Positions 26,717 through 34,785 of a stretch of 64,000 nt of DNA are shown in pieces (positions within the stretch are counted from its first letter, which is position 1; the number at the start of each line of letters is the position of its first letter). A program made the position numbers and the translations under genes. The notes under the pieces were generated by a model, which saw only the letters and a program-made list of their open reading frames with translations, had not been told where the DNA came from and did no database searches. This DNA is from Paenibacillus sp. Soil750 (lineage in GTDB: Bacteria; Bacillota; Bacilli; Paenibacillales; NBRC-103111): contig NZ_LMSD01000042.1 of the NCBI RefSeq assembly GCF_001428045.1, positions 85,890 to 149,889 on the forward strand, read 5' to 3'.

Positions 26717-26872
26717 TTATTTTTCCTCTTCTTGAATCTCTTTAAGAATGTCCGTAATTAGGACTGCCTTTGACTCTACAAGTTGATCTCTTTCTTCCTC
26801 AGTTCTTTTAATGTCTCTCGGTTTATGTCTCTTCCAAACAACATTATCCAATTCATAATGTGGAATGCTCAG
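26717..26872 (-). pseudogene. C-terminal coding remnant, unknown protein
   Basis: An uninterrupted minus frame reads SIPHYELDNVVWKRHKPRDI and ends ...ITDILKEIQEEEK with a TAA. It looks like real protein sequence (charged helix) but has no ATG, GTG or TTG start with a ribosome binding site; the frame is closed upstream by a TAG. I read it as the tail of a lost gene. Confidence 0.4.
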
Positions 26873-26918
26873 CCGCTATCGTTTCCCATTTAAAGGAAGT
26901 AGTAATTTCTTGATCAGA

Positions 26919-27341
26919 TTACACTTTAGTATCTTTAGAATATACAAAAAAGCCGCTTCTTTTTTCCCAACCTATAGCGGACCAAAAATGATTGCCTCCG
27001 ATGTTGTTTTCAATAACAAATATGTGACACTTACTTATTCCCTGCTCTTCTAATTTATTTAAACTCATTTCAACAAGTTTATTTCCAATCTTCTGTTTTC
27101 GGAAATTAGGATTCACCGCTAAGTGATATATAAACCCTCTTCTTCCATCGTGACCTGTTAATATGGTTCCAATTATTCTATTGTTTTCCTCGTAAACATA
27201 GCTAAGTCCCTTATTTCTATTTAAATACAGTTCAATGTTTGGTCTAGAATCTGCATCGCTTAGTGCCAGCCCCTCGATTTCGTTCCATAGACAATAAACT
27301 TGTTCATAATCTTCAATTGTCATTTCTCTTATCTTATACAT
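26919..27341 (-). CDS. GNAT-family N-acetyltransferase
   Basis: A 140-aa single-domain acetyltransferase. The acetyl-CoA loop is in LAVNPNFRKQKIGNKLVEMS (Q/RxxGxG/A-type pattern), with the preceding strand RRGFIYHL and the C-terminal NIGGNHFWSAIGWEKRSGFF. The ATG follows AAAGGAGG. It is divergent from a LysR gene; shared control is possible. The acceptor substrate is unknown. Confidence 0.9.
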   Translation of the reverse strand: MYKIREMTIEDYEQVYCLWNEIEGLALSDADSRPNIELYLNRNKGLSYVYEENNRIIGTILTGHDGRRGFIYHLAVNPNFRKQKIGNKLVEMSLNKLEEQGISKCHIFVIENNIGGNHFWSAIGWEKRSGFFVYSKDTKV

Positions 27342-27469
27342 TCCTAAATTCCTCCTTTAGACTGCTTGTATCAAATATATTTTAAGTATATGATAGAAAA
27401 TAAATTAATCAAATGAATAGTTATACTAGTTCGCATTAAAATAATTCATGTTTAAGCAGAGGAAGAGAT

Positions 27470-28333
27470 ATGATAAATCATTTACAGTTTGAAGTTTTCT
27501 TAAAAGTATATGAAATCGGGAGCTTCACCAAAGCCGCTGAAAAATTAAATATGACTCAGTCTGCAGTAAGCCACTCCATTGCCGCATTAGAAAAGAATTT
27601 AGGTATTAGATTATTTGAACGGGTGAATAGAACTGTAAAAATAACTCAGGCTGGTATATCTATACTCCCTCATGTAAGAGAAATTTTTAATCAGGAAGCA
27701 ATTATTAAACAGAAAGCAAGAGAACTAGTTGACCTTGAATTTGGTCTAATAAAAATCGGTTGCTTTCCGAGTTTCATAGCAAAACTGCTTCCTGGACTTA
27801 TTAAAAAATATAATGAAATGTTTCCAAAGATCGAATTCCATGTATTTGAGGGGGATTATAACGACATCATTGAATGGGTTAAAGAGGGCAGCGTAGATTT
27901 AGGTATTTCAATCAATTCAAGTGAATTAATTTTCGAACCATTAATTCATGATTCAATGCTTGTTGTTATGTCTGAATCACATCCTTTAAGGGATTCACCT
28001 GTTGTTACTATAAAAGATATAGCTACTGAACCCTATATTAATGTAAAAGGATATGAAGAACTCCTAAATGAGATACTAAGAAACACGGAAATAAAACTAA
28101 ATGTTAAATATAGTTTTCATAATACTTATTCAATAATATCAGCCGTAGAAGCAGGATTAGGAGTTTCACTACTTCCTGAGTTAGCTCTTCCCAAGCATAA
28201 TGCAAAAATTTGCAGCAAACCATTATATCCGACTTTTACTCGTACGATAGGAAGTGTTATAAGGTCGATGGAAACATTAACTCCTGCTTCTAGGTCGTTT
28301 ATCAACTTTTTATCTGAACAACTGATTTCATAA
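27470..28333 (+). CDS. LysR-family transcriptional regulator
   Basis: A 287-aa regulator. The N-terminal winged helix is FLKVYEIGSFTKAAEKLNMT then QSAVSHSIAALEKNLGIRLF, and the C-terminal substrate-binding domain follows (KIGCFPSFIAKLLPGLIKKY; AGLGVSLLPELALP). ATG 27470 has an AGAGGAAG ribosome binding site. Divergent from the GNAT gene over 128 bp, which it may regulate. Confidence 0.93.
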   Translation: MINHLQFEVFLKVYEIGSFTKAAEKLNMTQSAVSHSIAALEKNLGIRLFERVNRTVKITQAGISILPHVREIFNQEAIIKQKARELVDLEFGLIKIGCFPSFIAKLLPGLIKKYNEMFPKIEFHVFEGDYNDIIEWVKEGSVDLGISINSSELIFEPLIHDSMLVVMSESHPLRDSPVVTIKDIATEPYINVKGYEELLNEILRNTEIKLNVKYSFHNTYSIISAVEAGLGVSLLPELALPKHNAKICSKPLYPTFTRTIGSVIRSMETLTPASRSFINFLSEQLIS

Positions 28334-28400
28334 TCTTGTTGTTTTAATAAAACTAAAGCCTTAATGTTATTATAAAGTGAAGATGTCTATAAAAACCAAA

Positions 28401-28430
28401 AACCACACTAACGTTCCCCTTAGCGTAACA
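28401..28430 (+). repeat. Dispersed box overlapping the DinB stop codon
   Basis: CACTAACGTTCCCCTTAGCG is a B-type box. The DinB stop codon (28420-28422) and its last two codons lie inside it, so the box forms the 3' end of that gene. Confidence 0.65.
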
Positions 28431-28908
28431 ACTGGGGTTTGATGAGATCTTTGCCAATAACATTAGCTGACACAGGATTTTTGCCAACTTCTCTCGCCCA
28501 GACCGATAGTTGGCCAATATGGTGGATTTCATGTGCGATTATGTGACGCATTACTTCACCCCACGCATCGACGGCCACTTTCCCGTCCGGTTGGGGATCG
28601 TAAAATGGGCAAGTCTCCATACCTACGTCCCAAGAATGTACAAACGCTTGCACTTCAGGCCGGAGCGCTGCATCCAGGTTGCGAACTTTCTCCAAACTAC
28701 TGTAGCTTTCAAAACTTTCTTGAAAATCTAACTTTCCCTGCAGGGAACGAATCCAACTCCACTCCACATCGATAATGTGAAAAAGAGTATGCAAAATCCC
28801 CCTGACTCCACCTGTACGAATACGAAGCAGTTCCTCCTCCGGTACGTCCTCACACCACCGGTACCATTCTTCCCTGACCAACCAATTGTAACGGAACATA
28901 ATTTGCAT
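28420..28908 (-). CDS. DinB/YfiT-type metal-binding helical protein
   Basis: A 162-aa four-helix-bundle protein of the DinB superfamily. The three metal His are visible: HTLFHIIDVEWSW near residue 40 and HIIAHEIHHIGQLSVW near residue 130. Some relatives are thiol-dependent transferases (bacillithiol or mycothiol); many are uncharacterised. ATG 28908 follows GGAGG. The C-terminal codons are supplied by a dispersed repeat box. Confidence 0.85.
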   Translation of the reverse strand: MQIMFRYNWLVREEWYRWCEDVPEEELLRIRTGGVRGILHTLFHIIDVEWSWIRSLQGKLDFQESFESYSSLEKVRNLDAALRPEVQAFVHSWDVGMETCPFYDPQPDGKVAVDAWGEVMRHIIAHEIHHIGQLSVWAREVGKNPVSANVIGKDLIKPQLLR

Positions 28909-29014
28909 GATATTCCTCCGCTTCTTTCACGATTTAATTTAAGCTTACTATTCTGTCGAACAAAGAACCTAAGTTGAATCGTCCTTCTCGTTATCTATAT
29001 ACTACCACTTATTG

Positions 29015-29040
29015 GAACTATTCTGCCCGTTAGTTGAGCG
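29015..29040 (+). repeat. Dispersed box A, solo copy
   Basis: AACTATTCTGCCCGTTAGTT, one mismatch from the A consensus, then GAGCG. No hairpin is attached. It lies immediately outside the transposon-end-like array that begins at about 29,063. Confidence 0.65.
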
Positions 29041-29062
29041 AATTCGAATTTTCAAGACACAG

Positions 29063-29273
29063 TACTGGCGGCAAGGATATGCTTCAAATTCAGAACTTAC
29101 GGCAAAAATATGCTTCATAAATGAACTTGTTGGAATGAAAATAACCTAAAATCGAATGATTTTAGGCAAGAAATGATTCAAACTGTGGCAAAGAAATAGT
29201 TCAAGTCACAGTGAATATTGCTTGAGTACAACGACAAGAAAATACTCTCATTAGCGACAAGAAAGTCCCTACA
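29063..29273 (-). mobile_element. Transposon end array, Tn7/Tn5053-like (end 1)
   Basis: Read leftward from 29273 on the minus strand it begins TGTAGGGACTTTCTTGTCGC. It then carries repeated ~20-nt units resembling TTGAAGCATATTTTTGCCG at 29069, 29100, 29164, 29185, 29232 and 29255, at spacings of about 22, 31 or 64 bp. A TGT terminus followed by multiple transposase-binding repeats is the layout of Tn7/Tn5053-class ends. No transposase gene is nearby. The same sequence recurs inverted at 31,514. Confidence 0.6.
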
Positions 29274-29362
29274 ATTATTAAAATCGCTGAATTTCACGAC
29301 ATAATGGCCATAAAAAGATAACCTAACCCCGCCCGGTTTCTTTATGACCCGGACAGCACAAA

Positions 29363-29409
29363 AACAGAGCAATAGCGGAATACACTTTTCCGTTATTGCT
29401 CTGTTTTTA
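29363..29409. terminator. Bidirectional terminator
   Basis: AACAGAGCAATAGCGGAA pairs with TTCCGTTATTGCTCTGTT (one mismatch), with T-tracts on both strands. On the minus strand it ends the HxlR transcript, whose stop is at 29432. Confidence 0.85.
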
Positions 29410-29431
29410 TTTGATGATGCATCTCAATCTT

Positions 29432-29770
29432 TTATAACTGCAAGCCGAATCTCTTTAACTCAATAAATATGCCTTCCAACCGCTTTCCCTTTTCCGTCAA
29501 CGTATATTCGACACGCGGAGGAACCTCCGGATATACCTTCCTTACCAATATGCCATGATCCTCAAGTTCCTTCAATCTGAGCGAGAGTGTTTTGGGACTG
29601 ATCCCCTCCATGGCCTTCAGCAAATCGCTGAACCGCAACGTGCCATCGATAAGCAAATCCCGAATAATCAAAAATGTCCATTTTGTCCCAATGACATCCA
29701 GTGTTTTGGCAATAGGACAAGGCTGTCCCGCTTTTCCTTTGTTCAGTTCGATTGGTTCTACTTCATGCAT
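29432..29770 (-). CDS. HxlR-family transcriptional regulator
   Basis: A 112-aa winged-helix regulator. The conserved N-terminal Cys is in QPCPIAKTLDVIGTKWTFLI, and the recognition region is FSDLLKAMEGISPKTLSLRL. Members such as HypR/YodB sense thiol-reactive quinones or aldehydes through that Cys. It is divergent from an NAD(P)H oxidoreductase-SDR pair, which fits a detoxification regulon. ATG preceded by GGGGGGATAGG. Confidence 0.92.
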   Translation of the reverse strand: MHEVEPIELNKGKAGQPCPIAKTLDVIGTKWTFLIIRDLLIDGTLRFSDLLKAMEGISPKTLSLRLKELEDHGILVRKVYPEVPPRVEYTLTEKGKRLEGIFIELKRFGLQL

Positions 29771-30021
29771 GGGAACCTATCCCCCCGTACTTTTTTTATT
29801 TGATTTTTCCTAATCATATCACATTAATTCACTTTCGGAAACTATATGAAATAAATATCACTACTTCCCAAAATAAAGTTAATATATATATAATATCGTT
29901 GTTATCAAACAACAACGTTCCTACCATGAGGAGGAAATTAACAGCATCCTTGCTTCCATTGCGCATGGCACATTTCTCGGCGTCGTAACTGAAAACTAAA
30001 CTACAAAGGAGATTTTTGAAA

Positions 30022-30573
30022 ATGAAAAATTTCTTAATTATTAACGGTCACCAAAAATACGGTTCATCAGAGGGAAGGCTGAACCAAACTCTAGTGGACA
30101 GTATGGTTAGTTTGTTACATGAAAACAACAGAGTAAAAACAACCACACTGCAAAAAGGCTATTCCGTCGAAGAAGAGCAGAAGAAGTTTGTCTGGGCTGA
30201 CACGATTATCTACCAAACCCCCATCTATTGGTTCAGCGTGCCAGGGTTATTAAAAACGTACATGGATGAAGTTTATGCGTACGGTTTATTTTTCAAGGGC
30301 GGTGATCAATATGGACGAGGCGGATTGTTAACTAACAAAACCTATATGTTGTCGACTACCTGGAACGCGCCTGAAAAGGCATTTAACGATCCGATGCAGT
30401 TTTTTAAAGGAGACGGCTTGGAAGGAGCACTGGGACATTTGCATCGCGTTCAGGAGTTTCTCGGTATGCGCCCTTTAAAGAGCTTCGCCTGCTACGATGT
30501 CATCAAAAATCCGAACATCGACAAATATGTAACCGAACTCCATGCACATCTAAAAAATGTACTGAAATTTTAA
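30022..30573 (+). CDS. NAD(P)H-dependent flavin oxidoreductase (MdaB/Kef-ancillary type)
   Basis: About 183 aa. Flavodoxin-like fold with the N-terminal FLIINGHQKYGSSEGRLNQT phosphate loop, IIYQTPIYWFSVPGLLKTYM and a late FLGMRPLKSFACYDV. It resembles MdaB/YwrO-type quinone reductases that protect against electrophiles. ATG 30022 is better placed after AAAGGAG than the in-frame TTG at 30016. Probably the first gene of an HxlR-controlled unit with the SDR gene 28 bp downstream. Confidence 0.9.
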   Translation: MKNFLIINGHQKYGSSEGRLNQTLVDSMVSLLHENNRVKTTTLQKGYSVEEEQKKFVWADTIIYQTPIYWFSVPGLLKTYMDEVYAYGLFFKGGDQYGRGGLLTNKTYMLSTTWNAPEKAFNDPMQFFKGDGLEGALGHLHRVQEFLGMRPLKSFACYDVIKNPNIDKYVTELHAHLKNVLKF

Positions 30574-30600
30574 TTCAACTACCTACGAGGAGGAAATCAC

Positions 30601-31314
30601 ATGTTACAAAATCAAAAAGTTATGATTATCGGCGGAAGTTCAGGAATCGGTTTGGAAACAGCAAAGCAAGCGATCGCACTTGGCGCGGAGGTGATCATTG
30701 CGAGCCGCTCGGAAGATAAATTACAAAAAGCAAAAGAGTTTCTTGGCTCCAATGCTTCGGCGTACACGCTGGATACGACAAATGAAGAGCAAGTAAAAGC
30801 TTTTTTTGAAAAAACTGGCCCGTTCGACCATCTGGTTGTCAGTGCAGCCGAAACATTCGGCGGATCTTTTCTACAAACGGATGCGGCCAAAGCGCGGCAA
30901 CTTTTTGAAAACAAATTTTGGGGCCAATACTACGCAGCGAAATACGGCGCTCCGAAACTTTCGCCGAACGGCTCAATCACCCTGTTCTCCGGAGTTGTCG
31001 CCTACAAAGCGATGGTGGGTTCATCGGCACTTGGCGCAGTCAATGCAGCCGTATCGAGCCTGAGTCAGACTCTAGCTTTGGAACTTGCTCCAGTCCGGGT
31101 GAATACCGTTTCGCCCGGTATCATCGATACGCCATCACGCAGCAAAATGCCAGAAGACGCGCGTGCTAAATTATATACGGCGATCGCCCACAAACTTCCT
31201 GTGAAAAGGGTAGGAAAAGCGGAAGATGTCGCGCAAAGCGTACTGTACCTGATCCAAAATGGTTTCGTGACCGGAACTGTTCTCCATGTGGAAGGCGGGC
31301 ATATTTTAGCTTAA
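30601..31314 (+). CDS. SDR-family protein with degenerate YxxxK site
   Basis: A 237-aa short-chain dehydrogenase fold. The nucleotide-binding motif is IIGGSSGIGLETAKQA, and the C-terminal VNTVSPGIIDTPSRSKMPED is normal. Where the catalytic Tyr-x-x-x-Lys should lie, between ITLFSGVVAYKAMVGSS and AVSSLSQTLALELA, the sequence is LGAVN, so both catalytic residues appear to be lost. Some SDR subgroups share this loss. It may bind NAD(P) without classical dehydrogenase chemistry. A good ribosome binding site (GAGGAGG) is present. Confidence 0.88.
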   Translation: MLQNQKVMIIGGSSGIGLETAKQAIALGAEVIIASRSEDKLQKAKEFLGSNASAYTLDTTNEEQVKAFFEKTGPFDHLVVSAAETFGGSFLQTDAAKARQLFENKFWGQYYAAKYGAPKLSPNGSITLFSGVVAYKAMVGSSALGAVNAAVSSLSQTLALELAPVRVNTVSPGIIDTPSRSKMPEDARAKLYTAIAHKLPVKRVGKAEDVAQSVLYLIQNGFVTGTVLHVEGGHILA

Positions 31315-31464
31315 TTACTCCAGCTAAATACAACACACTTTTGAGAAACAAATAATGTTTCTTCGCGGAAGAGAATAATTGGAATAGCTGGCACCAAGCT
31401 GCTGGGCATCTTATTACACTCCCCCATTGACTGCAATTAAAGTATGGATCAATTTATCTCCAAC

Positions 31465-31502
31465 TTGTCTAGGAAGATTATATACCATGTCTTTCTAGAC
31501 AA
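31465..31502. repeat. 13-bp inverted repeat next to transposon end 2
   Basis: TTGTCTAGGAAGA pairs with TCTTTCTAGACAA (one mismatch) around a 12-nt spacer. It ends 11 bp before the TGTA terminus of the transposon-end array. It lacks a T-tract, so it is not an obvious terminator. Confidence 0.5.
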
Positions 31503-31513
31503 TTTTCTCACTT

Positions 31514-31591
31514 TGTAGGGATATTCTTGTCGCTAGCATGTTTTGCAGGTATTTTCATGTTGTTGTACTTCTTGAATCATATATTTGCCGC
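31514..31591 (+). mobile_element. Transposon end array, Tn7/Tn5053-like (end 2)
   Basis: It begins TGTAGGGATATTCTTGTCGC, matching end 1 at 18 of 20 positions. GTATTTTCATGTTGTTGTAC and TTGAATCATATATTTGCCG follow, repeats also seen in end 1. The two TGTA termini point toward each other, so the HxlR-oxidoreductase-SDR block lies between ends and outside the two elements they imply. Confidence 0.6.
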
Positions 31592-31619
31592 AGCAGCAAG
31601 GAAATGCTTCCAAAATCAC

Positions 31620-31748
31620 AATAAAACGGAGTCCGTAGCCGCAGATCCCGTTTTATTCATTGAACTAACGTTATCCGTTAGCGTAATCAAGTGGATTAGA
31701 ATTCCCCAGTACATTGCTTCCTTTACGCTCTAATGGCATATGAAATAG
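31620..31748 (+). repeat. Dispersed element, long form: hairpin, box B and ~60-bp tail
   Basis: Hairpin AATAAAACGG / CCCGTTTTATT (31620-31657), then TTGAACTAACGTTATCCGTT with AGCGTAATCAA (31659-31690), then a tail containing TTCCCCAGTACATTGCTTCC. The tail is nearly identical to that at 53,181-53,240. The box here is a true palindrome, CTAACG / CGTTAG. Confidence 0.8.
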
Positions 31749-31860
31749 ACTTACATCCTTAAAATAAAAAAACCGCGCAGCTGACGGGGATCTAAAAGCA
31801 CTCAAGTTTGTTATTCCTAAGATGAGAAATGTATAGCTCTGACCTAATTTCCTACTTATC

Positions 31861-32763
31861 CTAATGCTCGCTGCGCAATTTGTCGGTGACTTCCAGGTAA
31901 AGGACTTGTAGAAATTTTTTAACATTAACCTTACCCTTCTCCGGCTTCCAATTCTCATCGATTTCTTTCATCTTCATTCGCACATCCTGGAATTCAAAAT
32001 AAAGAGGCGCATAATGCTCAAACTTGGGGTTGCCGTAATCCGTCAAGCCAATACTCGCTATATGGGTTAACGCAGCCAAAACGGTTCGACGAATTCGCTG
32101 TTCGACAGCTTTGCCTTCTTTCTCTACGTTCGCTTCATTTACCTTGTGGCAGCGGGCTACAGTTTCATAGAGCTCCTTCAGCGGTGGAATTCCTTCCCCT
32201 CTATGATGACGAATGAGATGCTCCATAATGTCCATCACATCGCGACTACCGCTGTCACCTACTATCCCTATATCCATGAGAATCGGCTGAAGGATTTCAC
32301 GGACGCTTCGTTTTTTACGCGTACTCTCTGAACCTGTGTGCAGTAGACTTAGCTTGGTTAAAGATTCTTGGATTTCCTTCAAGGAGCGGCTAATCTTCCA
32401 CTGCTCGTTAACCTTGGACAGGACTGCTTCAACTTCAATCTTATTGATCGGCTTCTGAATATAGAATTCAACACCAGCTTGATAAGCCTTACCAATCATT
32501 TCTTTATTTTCAATTTGTGAAATCATCACGTACTTTCCTTGATAACCGCGCTCCTTCAATCGAATAATGGTCTCAATTCCATCTTGATCCGGCATTAGTA
32601 AATCAATGAGCACGACATCCGGCGTCGTTTCCAGAAGAACTTTTTCTCCTTCGCTGCCGCTGTCTGCTGTCCCTACGACTTCGCCTAAACCACCTTTTTC
32701 AATGATTTTTTGCAGCATCAGTCTGCTTACCGCATCATCGTCTACTATTCCGAATGACAGCAT
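31861..32763 (-). CDS. glnL: GlnL-like (YcbB) response regulator
   Basis: A 300-aa regulator. The receiver domain has the acidic pocket FGIVDDDAVSRLM, phospho-Asp in VVLIDLLMPDQDG and Lys in YIQKPINKIEV. It is followed by a helical YcbB-type effector domain (GIPPLKELYETVARCHKVNE; VLAALTHIASIGLTDYG). In B. subtilis the GlnK-GlnL pair activates glutamine uptake and use; here it sits directly downstream of a glutamine-type ABC operon and its kinase, supporting the same role. ATG after GGAGC. Confidence 0.85.
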   Translation of the reverse strand: MLSFGIVDDDAVSRLMLQKIIEKGGLGEVVGTADSGSEGEKVLLETTPDVVLIDLLMPDQDGIETIIRLKERGYQGKYVMISQIENKEMIGKAYQAGVEFYIQKPINKIEVEAVLSKVNEQWKISRSLKEIQESLTKLSLLHTGSESTRKKRSVREILQPILMDIGIVGDSGSRDVMDIMEHLIRHHRGEGIPPLKELYETVARCHKVNEANVEKEGKAVEQRIRRTVLAALTHIASIGLTDYGNPKFEHYAPLYFEFQDVRMKMKEIDENWKPEKGKVNVKKFLQVLYLEVTDKLRSEH

Positions 32764-32768
32764 GATCT

Positions 32769-34094
32769 CTATGCTCCTTTTTTCAACGTATTTGTCAAAA
32801 AGGTAATTACAAAAGAGGTCTGAGAGCCCGGCTCGTCAGAGCGCAACAGAATGTCCCCACCTAGAGAATGAACAATATCTCTAACGTGAGAGAGGCCAAT
32901 CCCTGTCGCAGCAAAGCCTTCCTGATTGAATTTCGTTGTGAAACCAGGTGCAAAAATCATCTCTTTATCCTGTTCAGAAATGCCGACACCCGTGTCGGAT
33001 ACGGTCAAGATTGTCTCAACCCCCTGCTCATAAGCCCCTACACGGATTAATCCGTGATCTTCAATGGCTTCCACAGCATTAGATACGAGATTATTGAGTA
33101 CAGTTAAAAGCGGGATAAATTGATCCGAGTAGTAGTCCGTTTGAATGTCGCTTGTAATTTGAATCTTTTTTCCGATCATGGTGCTGTATCCAAGGTTGGA
33201 CTTGATGGCGAATTCCACAACTTCAGCCAGCCTCATTTCGGCTGCGAAATCCCGATCAAACAGCTTTAACAAACCTGCGAGGATGCGTTGAGAATCCTTC
33301 TTTACTTCATGAATTTGCTGGGTAATTCCCAAAATGGTGCGAGCATAGCTTTTTAACCCCGTACTATTAACTTTTTCATATAAGTTATGGCTCTTCGCCG
33401 TTATTTGCTCAATGGTTTCCATTGACTTTCGTAAGTAAAATACTTCGCCATACAAACCGCTATTCGTATTTAGCATTTGCTCAATACGCTTTTGTTGCTC
33501 AATATGCAAGACTCGCATCTGATTAATGGTTACACTACTATAGATGCCGACCACAAAGTAACTTCGTACGACAGCGGTCACGGTAATAAACACGAATTGC
33601 TGGGAAAACAGGTACGGTGAATGAAAAATGAAGCTGCGCGCCAGTAATTCCAGTTCATTTGACATGAGGTCAATAACAGATAAGAATAATCCTAATATAA
33701 AGGGGTGAAAACGATCCCATTTGTGCTTAATCAAGCTCATGGCAATCGCATAGGCTATATAATAAAATGTGGCTGATAAATGCATTTGCGCGCTCGCGCT
33801 GTAAGATAAGGCTCCATGCGAAATAATACCATCCTCTAACATCCGAAATAGCAGAACAGTGATGCCAGTAATTATACCTGTATACACATAAGGCAGATGC
33901 CTCATCAACAACAAGCAGAGAAGAAAGGCACTGCTGCCAAGTCCGATTCTAAACACTTCACCACTGAAAGGTGTTATTTTAAACTCGCCGGCAATTGCCG
34001 TCACAATAGCGATGAGAATCATTTGTAGCCCTTCGTTCTTCAATCGTCCCAGGCGCTCACCCCCTACAGTAAGTGCAGTTTGATACGAAGACAC
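32769..34094 (-). CDS. glnK: GlnK-like (YcbA) sensor histidine kinase
   Basis: Up to 441 aa. Five or six membrane segments fill the first ~190 residues, then a coiled helix with a degenerate His-containing dimerisation region (GITQQIHEVKKDSQRILAGL) and a HATPase domain (FIPLLTVLNNLVSNAVEAIE; VSDTGVGISEQDKEMIFAPG). Start either GTG 34094 or ATG 34022 (MILIAIVTAI), the latter with GAAGGG upstream. Partner of the adjacent response regulator. Confidence 0.85.
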   Translation of the reverse strand: MSSYQTALTVGGERLGRLKNEGLQMILIAIVTAIAGEFKITPFSGEVFRIGLGSSAFLLCLLLMRHLPYVYTGIITGITVLLFRMLEDGIISHGALSYSASAQMHLSATFYYIAYAIAMSLIKHKWDRFHPFILGLFLSVIDLMSNELELLARSFIFHSPYLFSQQFVFITVTAVVRSYFVVGIYSSVTINQMRVLHIEQQKRIEQMLNTNSGLYGEVFYLRKSMETIEQITAKSHNLYEKVNSTGLKSYARTILGITQQIHEVKKDSQRILAGLLKLFDRDFAAEMRLAEVVEFAIKSNLGYSTMIGKKIQITSDIQTDYYSDQFIPLLTVLNNLVSNAVEAIEDHGLIRVGAYEQGVETILTVSDTGVGISEQDKEMIFAPGFTTKFNQEGFAATGIGLSHVRDIVHSLGGDILLRSDEPGSQTSFVITFLTNTLKKGA

Positions 34095-34114
34095 CTCTTC
34101 TATGTCACATTCTC

Positions 34115-34765
34115 TTACACCATTCTTGATTCCAACCTGCGAGCTGCTAGCGAGAGCGCATAATTCACAGCAAAATACAGAAGAGCCACTAAAAATAGAA
34201 TGGGCATGGTATAATTATAGTTTTGTCCAATTACTATTTTCGCATGATGCATCAATTCAGGCAAGGAAATAACAATCGCAAGAGAAGTATCTTTCAACAG
34301 GGAAATAAATTGACTCACCAATGGTGGCACCATACGGCGCAGCCCCTGCGGAAGGACGATATGCCAGAGTGTTTGCACATAGCTTAGTCCTGAAGAACGC
34401 GCCGCTTCAATCTGCCCTTTATCGATGGAATTTAGGCCGCTTCGCACAATTTCCGCGATCATTGCGCCTTCAAATAACGTTAATGCAAAAATAGTTGCAT
34501 TCATGGCTCCAAACTTGATACCGATATCTGGTAAGGCGAATCGCGCAAAAAATATGATTAACAATAATGGTAAATTGCGTATGAGCTCGACAACGATAGC
34601 TAGAATTGGGGATACCACCGTCAGCTTCGTATACCGAATTGTGCCGACGACACATCCCACGATAAAGCTCAAAACAATAGAGATCGTTGCGACTTTAAGC
34701 GTAATGTAGAAGCCTTCAAATACAAATCTTACATTATCTGCTGAAAAGGCATGTATAATATCCAT
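34115..34765 (-). CDS. glnP: Glutamine-type ABC transporter permease
   Basis: A 216-aa HisM-family permease with five hydrophobic segments. It carries the EAA loop EAARSSGLSYVQTLWHIVLP and VSQFISLLKDTSLAIVISLP. It is paired with a second permease 20 bp upstream, forming the GlnM-GlnP type heterodimer. ATG follows GAGGGGGTGAACGA. The glutamine assignment rests on the linked GlnKL-like system. Confidence 0.88.
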   Translation of the reverse strand: MDIIHAFSADNVRFVFEGFYITLKVATISIVLSFIVGCVVGTIRYTKLTVVSPILAIVVELIRNLPLLLIIFFARFALPDIGIKFGAMNATIFALTLFEGAMIAEIVRSGLNSIDKGQIEAARSSGLSYVQTLWHIVLPQGLRRMVPPLVSQFISLLKDTSLAIVISLPELMHHAKIVIGQNYNYTMPILFLVALLYFAVNYALSLAARRLESRMV

Positions 34766-34785
34766 TCGTTCACCCCCTCTTAAAG

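Noticed and set aside
29063..31591. Calling the transposon ends part of a CRISPR-associated (CAST) element
   Set aside because: The end layout is compatible with any Tn7/Tn5053-class element. No tns, cas or CRISPR sequence is in the window.
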